Positions 7,112 to 9,713 of a stretch of 9,713 nt of DNA are shown here, piece by piece; position 1 is the stretch's first letter, and every line of letters starts with the position of its first letter. Below the pieces are notes generated by a model, which made no database searches, had not been told where the DNA came from, and worked only from the letters and a program-made list of their open reading frames with translations. A program made the translations under genes and the position numbers. The DNA comes from UBA11346 sp038203025 (GTDB lineage: Bacteria; Planctomycetota; UBA11346), in assembly GCA_038203025.1 (NCBI GenBank), contig JBBREK010000159.1, positions 1 through 9,713 of the forward strand, in the 5' to 3' direction.

Positions 7112-8044
7112 TCAGCCGGCCAGGCGCACCGCCAGGCGGATCGCCTCGACCATCGAGGGGTGCTCAGCGGCGCCGGTCCAGGCGATGTCGAAGGCGGTGC
7201 CGTGGTCGACCGAGGTGCGCACGATGGGCAGGCCGAGGGTGACGTTGACGCCGCGGTCGAAGGCGAAGGCCTTGAACGGGATCAGCCCCTGGTCGTGGTA
7301 CATGCACACCCAGCCGTCGTAGCGGGCGCGAGCCGCCGGCGTGAAGGCGGTGTCGGGCGGCAGCGGGCCGTCGGCTTGGATGCCGAGTTGGAGCAGTTCG
7401 CCGACCGCCGGCACGATGCGCGCCTCCTCGTCGCCGAACAGACCGCCCTCGCCGGCATGCGGGTTGAAAGCGAGCACGGCGAGGCGCGGCTCGCGACCGC
7501 GCAGACGGCGCAGGGCTTCGGCGAGCTGCCGGCCGACGCGGACGATGCGCTGCGGATCGAGGGCGGCCGCGACGCTGGCCAGCGACTGGTGGACGGTGAC
7601 CAGGGCGACGGTGATCTCCGGATGGTAGAGCATCATCGTTTCCTCCGTCACCCCGGTGCGCGCCGCCAGCCACTCGGTGTGGCCGGGGAAGGGAATGCCG
7701 GCGAGCTTGATCGCCTGCTTGTGGATGGGCCCGGTAGCCATGGCGGCGAAGCGGCCGTCCAGGCAGCCGGCGATGGCCAGTTCGATGCAGGCTCCGGCGG
7801 CGGCGCCGTTGGCGGCGGCGATGCGCCCGGGTTCGACACTGGCGGCGGCGAAGCCGGGCAGGTTGGGTTCGATGATCTGCGCCGGCAGCGGCAGATGCAG
7901 ATGCGACGCGACACGCTCTAGCAGGGCGCGCGAGGCGATGGCCGTGACCGGCACGTCGGCGAGGGCGGGATCGGCGCAGGCACGCAGCAGGACCTCGGGA
8001 CCGATACCGGCCGGGTCGCCCATGGTCACGGCGATGGGGGGCAT
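7112..8044 (-). CDS. pdxA: 4-hydroxythreonine-4-phosphate dehydrogenase PdxA
   Basis: PdxA is a cytoplasmic enzyme that oxidises 4-phosphohydroxy-L-threonine with NAD(P) in the DXP-dependent pyridoxal-phosphate pathway. The product has 310 residues (E. coli PdxA has 329). I chose ATG 8044-8042 because the conserved start VTMGDPAGIGPE follows at residues 7-17; a longer in-frame opening to 8260 has no family similarity. Visible conserved parts are FPGHTEWLA (119-127), VHQSLASV (151-158), FNPHAGEGGLFGDEE (193-207), and MYHDQGLIPFK (248-258) followed by TSVDHGTAFDIAWTG. His152, His196 and His250 correspond in spacing to metal ligands His166, His211 and His266 of the E. coli enzyme. There is no good Shine-Dalgarno upstream. 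No DUF1537-type kinase lies nearby, so nothing here suggests the catabolic PdxA2 subtype. The C-terminus appears complete. Confidence 0.93.
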   Translation of the reverse strand: MPPIAVTMGDPAGIGPEVLLRACADPALADVPVTAIASRALLERVASHLHLPLPAQIIEPNLPGFAAASVEPGRIAAANGAAAGACIELAIAGCLDGRFAAMATGPIHKQAIKLAGIPFPGHTEWLAARTGVTEETMMLYHPEITVALVTVHQSLASVAAALDPQRIVRVGRQLAEALRRLRGREPRLAVLAFNPHAGEGGLFGDEEARIVPAVGELLQLGIQADGPLPPDTAFTPAARARYDGWVCMYHDQGLIPFKAFAFDRGVNVTLGLPIVRTSVDHGTAFDIAWTGAAEHPSMVEAIRLAVRLAG

Positions 8045-8147
8045 GGGTGTAAGATTGGTGGCGTGCCGTGTGGGGCAAGGCGGGGCTGGCGTCTCCGGCG
8101 CGGGGCGGCAGAGTGCCGGCGCTTCCGCACGCTCGAGAAAGGCCCGC
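8045..8147. promoter_or_regulatory. Divergent intergenic region between pdxA and secreted hypothetical gene
   Basis: These 103 GC-rich bp lie between two divergent starts, so promoters for both are expected here or nearby. The only element I can support is GAGAAAGG at 8135-8142, 5 nt before the ATG at 8148, a good ribosome site for the plus-strand gene. No convincing -35/-10 pairs or dyads are visible. Confidence 0.45.
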
Positions 8148-9713
8148 ATGCATCTCCCCCGCATCCTCGCTCCCACCATCCTGGCCGCCGCGCTGTTCGC
8201 CGGCGAGGCCGCGCCTGCCCCGGTGACGCTGCGCGTGGCCGATGGGCCAGCCCTGGTCAAGGCCTGGGACGCTTCGCTCTACGCCAAGGTGTGGAGCGAC
8301 CCGGCGACTGCTCCGCTGCGCGCCAAATGGGCCGAGGGCATCAAACAGGCTCAGGACGAGTTCGGCTTCGACCCGGTCGCTGTCATCCAGGAAGTGAAAG
8401 GCTTTGAGGCTCGCTTCATCGGCATGGCCGGGCCGGACAAGCCCCAGTTCCACCTGCGTGTCGACCTCGGCACCGCCGCCGCGCCGGTCTTCGCCCTGAT
8501 CGCCAAGGACGGCAAGGGCAAGATGAAGCAGGTCGCCGGCGCTGATGAGGCCTTCGGCGATGACATCGGTTGCGTCGCCCGCTTCGGCAACGTGCTGGTC
8601 GTCGCCGTGCACACCGATCCGCTGCCGGCTCCGCCGGCCGGTGTCGCCGCCGCTGCGGTGGCCCTCGACCTCGACGCCAAGCGCCTGGTCGACGTCATCA
8701 CACCCGCCATTCCGGCCGACAAAAAGGCCGAGTTCGACAAGATCGTGCGCAACGTCACGCCCTATCTGGGCCTATGGAAGTACCGCGGCGACATCGTGCC
8801 GGAAGGCGTGCGCGAGCGGCTGAACGCTAATGTCCCCACCCCCGGCACCATGCCCGCCGACCGCAGCGTCCTGGCGCGCCTGCCCGCCACCACCCTGATG
8901 GCGGCGAGCTACGGGTTCGACGGCAAGGGCTACTGGAAGGCGGCTGGCGAGGCCATGCTGGTGCAGCTCGACGAGGCGATGCATCCGGGCATGTCGGCCG
9001 GCGCTGCCGCCACCGCCCAGGAGATCGAGTCGACCATGAAAATGATGGGCATCGAGGCCTCGCTGCAGCAGGTGGTCGAGGGACTGACCGGCACCAGCCT
9101 GTTCGCCCTGACCCAGTCTGCCCCGTTCCCTGCCGTCACCATCGCGGTGCCGCGCTCAGCGGCGATGGATCAGTTGCTCGGCTTCGCCATGGGCCAGATC
9201 GGCGGCGGTCTGCCCGAAGAGGGCCAGTCCGCGCCGGTGGTCCTGCCCGACGTGCCCATCCCGGTCGCCATCACCCTGCTGCGCGACAAGGCCCACTGGG
9301 TGCTGACCACCGATCCGATGCTGGCCGTGACCTGGAGCAGCGGCGCCCCCGGCGGCTTCGCCGACACGATCATGGCCAAGACCCTGTACGCCGTCGCGCC
9401 CAAGGACGCGGCCCTGCTCGGGGCCAGCGACACGCCGGCGGTGCTGCGCACCATCCAGGGTTACCTCGGCATCGTCCTGGCCCAGGCCAACGATCTGACC
9501 CAGGAGCAGAAGCAGGCGATCAACGGGGCGATCATCCGTCTCGCCGCCGCTGCGTCGACCGGTTACATCTTCACTGCCAACGATGCCAATGGCTCGCGCA
9601 GCGAGGTACGCGGACTGATCGGTTCCGGCGTCGTGCCGATCTTCGCCAGCGCGGCCGCCTTCGGCATGGTGATGAAGCCGCGCATGCCGGGTGGATTCGA
9701 TGCCGAAATCGAC
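8148..9713 (+). CDS. Secreted protein of unknown function, 3' end beyond window
   Basis: The frame is open from ATG 8148 to the last base: 522 codons without a stop, so the gene is incomplete. The start is supported by GAGAAAGG at 8135-8142 and by an immediate signal peptide (LPRILAPTILAAALFAGEA, cleavage near residues 20-22). Codon use is typical of the window, with strong G/C at third positions. The mature part is Ala/Gly/Val-rich, with alternating beta-like segments (VARFGNVLVVAVHTDPLP; PFPAVTIAVPRS; VAITLLRDKAHWVLTTDP) and helical Met-rich stretches (ESTMKMMGIEASLQQVVEG). A hydrophobic run near 490-509 (IGSGVVPIFASAAAFGMVM) precedes the edge and may be a buried or membrane segment. I recognise no catalytic motif or family. 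The overall style resembles large exported proteins of planctomycetes that are annotated only as hypothetical, which is an impression, not a match. It is divergent from pdxA. Confidence 0.75.
   Translation, partial: MHLPRILAPTILAAALFAGEAAPAPVTLRVADGPALVKAWDASLYAKVWSDPATAPLRAKWAEGIKQAQDEFGFDPVAVIQEVKGFEARFIGMAGPDKPQFHLRVDLGTAAAPVFALIAKDGKGKMKQVAGADEAFGDDIGCVARFGNVLVVAVHTDPLPAPPAGVAAAAVALDLDAKRLVDVITPAIPADKKAEFDKIVRNVTPYLGLWKYRGDIVPEGVRERLNANVPTPGTMPADRSVLARLPATTLMAASYGFDGKGYWKAAGEAMLVQLDEAMHPGMSAGAAATAQEIESTMKMMGIEASLQQVVEGLTGTSLFALTQSAPFPAVTIAVPRSAAMDQLLGFAMGQIGGGLPEEGQSAPVVLPDVPIPVAITLLRDKAHWVLTTDPMLAVTWSSGAPGGFADTIMAKTLYAVAPKDAALLGASDTPAVLRTIQGYLGIVLAQANDLTQEQKQAINGAIIRLAAAASTGYIFTANDANGSRSEVRGLIGSGVVPIFASAAAFGMVMKPRMPGGFDAEID

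Noticed and set aside
7780..7850. GGC/GCG-rich repetitive stretch
   Set aside because: It encodes the Ala-rich segment around residues 68-90 of PdxA and is not a DNA repeat element.
8045..8260. 72-residue N-terminal extension of pdxA
   Set aside because: Family similarity begins at the ATG at 8044. The extension crosses the divergent gene's start and ribosome site.
7164..8612. 482-codon minus-strand open frame across pdxA and the start of the secreted gene
   Set aside because: It is a frame shadow in GC-rich DNA. It is Arg/Pro/His-rich, overlaps well-supported pdxA on the same strand in another frame, and shows no protein-like pattern.
1..9713. Search for CRISPR arrays, tRNAs, rRNAs, insertion-sequence ends and defence or toxin-antitoxin genes
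   Set aside because: I saw no regularly spaced repeats, cloverleaf sequences, transposase motifs or defence-type domains by reading both strands. A tool search could still find something short.

Overview
This is a GC-rich bacterial window with dense coding on both strands. It carries a carbohydrate-degradation locus beside a cofactor-biosynthesis gene and two lineage-type exported or membrane proteins of unknown function. The closest fit is the Planctomycetota/Verrucomicrobiota/Lentisphaerota (PVC) group. The reasons are: secreted clan GH-A enzymes of a type I associate with that group, a GntR-LacI chimeric repressor beside glycosidases, weak or absent Shine-Dalgarno sequences on several genes, and a C-terminal GPNGRDDGG motif (a pattern I associate with planctomycete membrane and pseudopilin-like proteins). 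This placement is inference; no rRNA or marker phylogeny is available in the window.

Left part (1-2971): the 3' portion of a GH39 beta-xylosidase-type gene runs off the left edge. It is coupled by a 4-bp GTGA overlap to a small secreted protein made of carboxypeptidase-regulatory-like beta-sandwich units. Three bases further on, tail to tail, lies a minus-strand transcriptional regulator with a GntR DNA-binding domain and a LacI-type sugar-binding domain (AraR-like architecture). A 99-bp divergent spacer with a 7+7 bp inverted repeat separates it from the next gene.

Middle (2972-6771): an 800-residue secreted clan GH-A glycoside hydrolase of uncertain family, divergent from the regulator. 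It converges on a minus-strand 441-residue protein with one N-terminal membrane anchor and no recognised family.

Right part (6772-9713): the minus strand carries an apparently complete pdxA (vitamin B6 synthesis). Only a few bases after its stop comes the C-terminal third of a GH113-like (beta-mannanase family) enzyme, which looks like a gene remnant. Divergent from pdxA is a signal-peptide-bearing protein of unknown function that runs off the right edge.

Working model: the regulator senses a sugar or oligosaccharide and controls the divergent GH-A gene, and possibly the GH39 operon, for use of a hemicellulose-like glycan. The GH113 remnant suggests loss of a further glycan-degrading activity. 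I saw no mobile element, CRISPR array, tRNA or rRNA.
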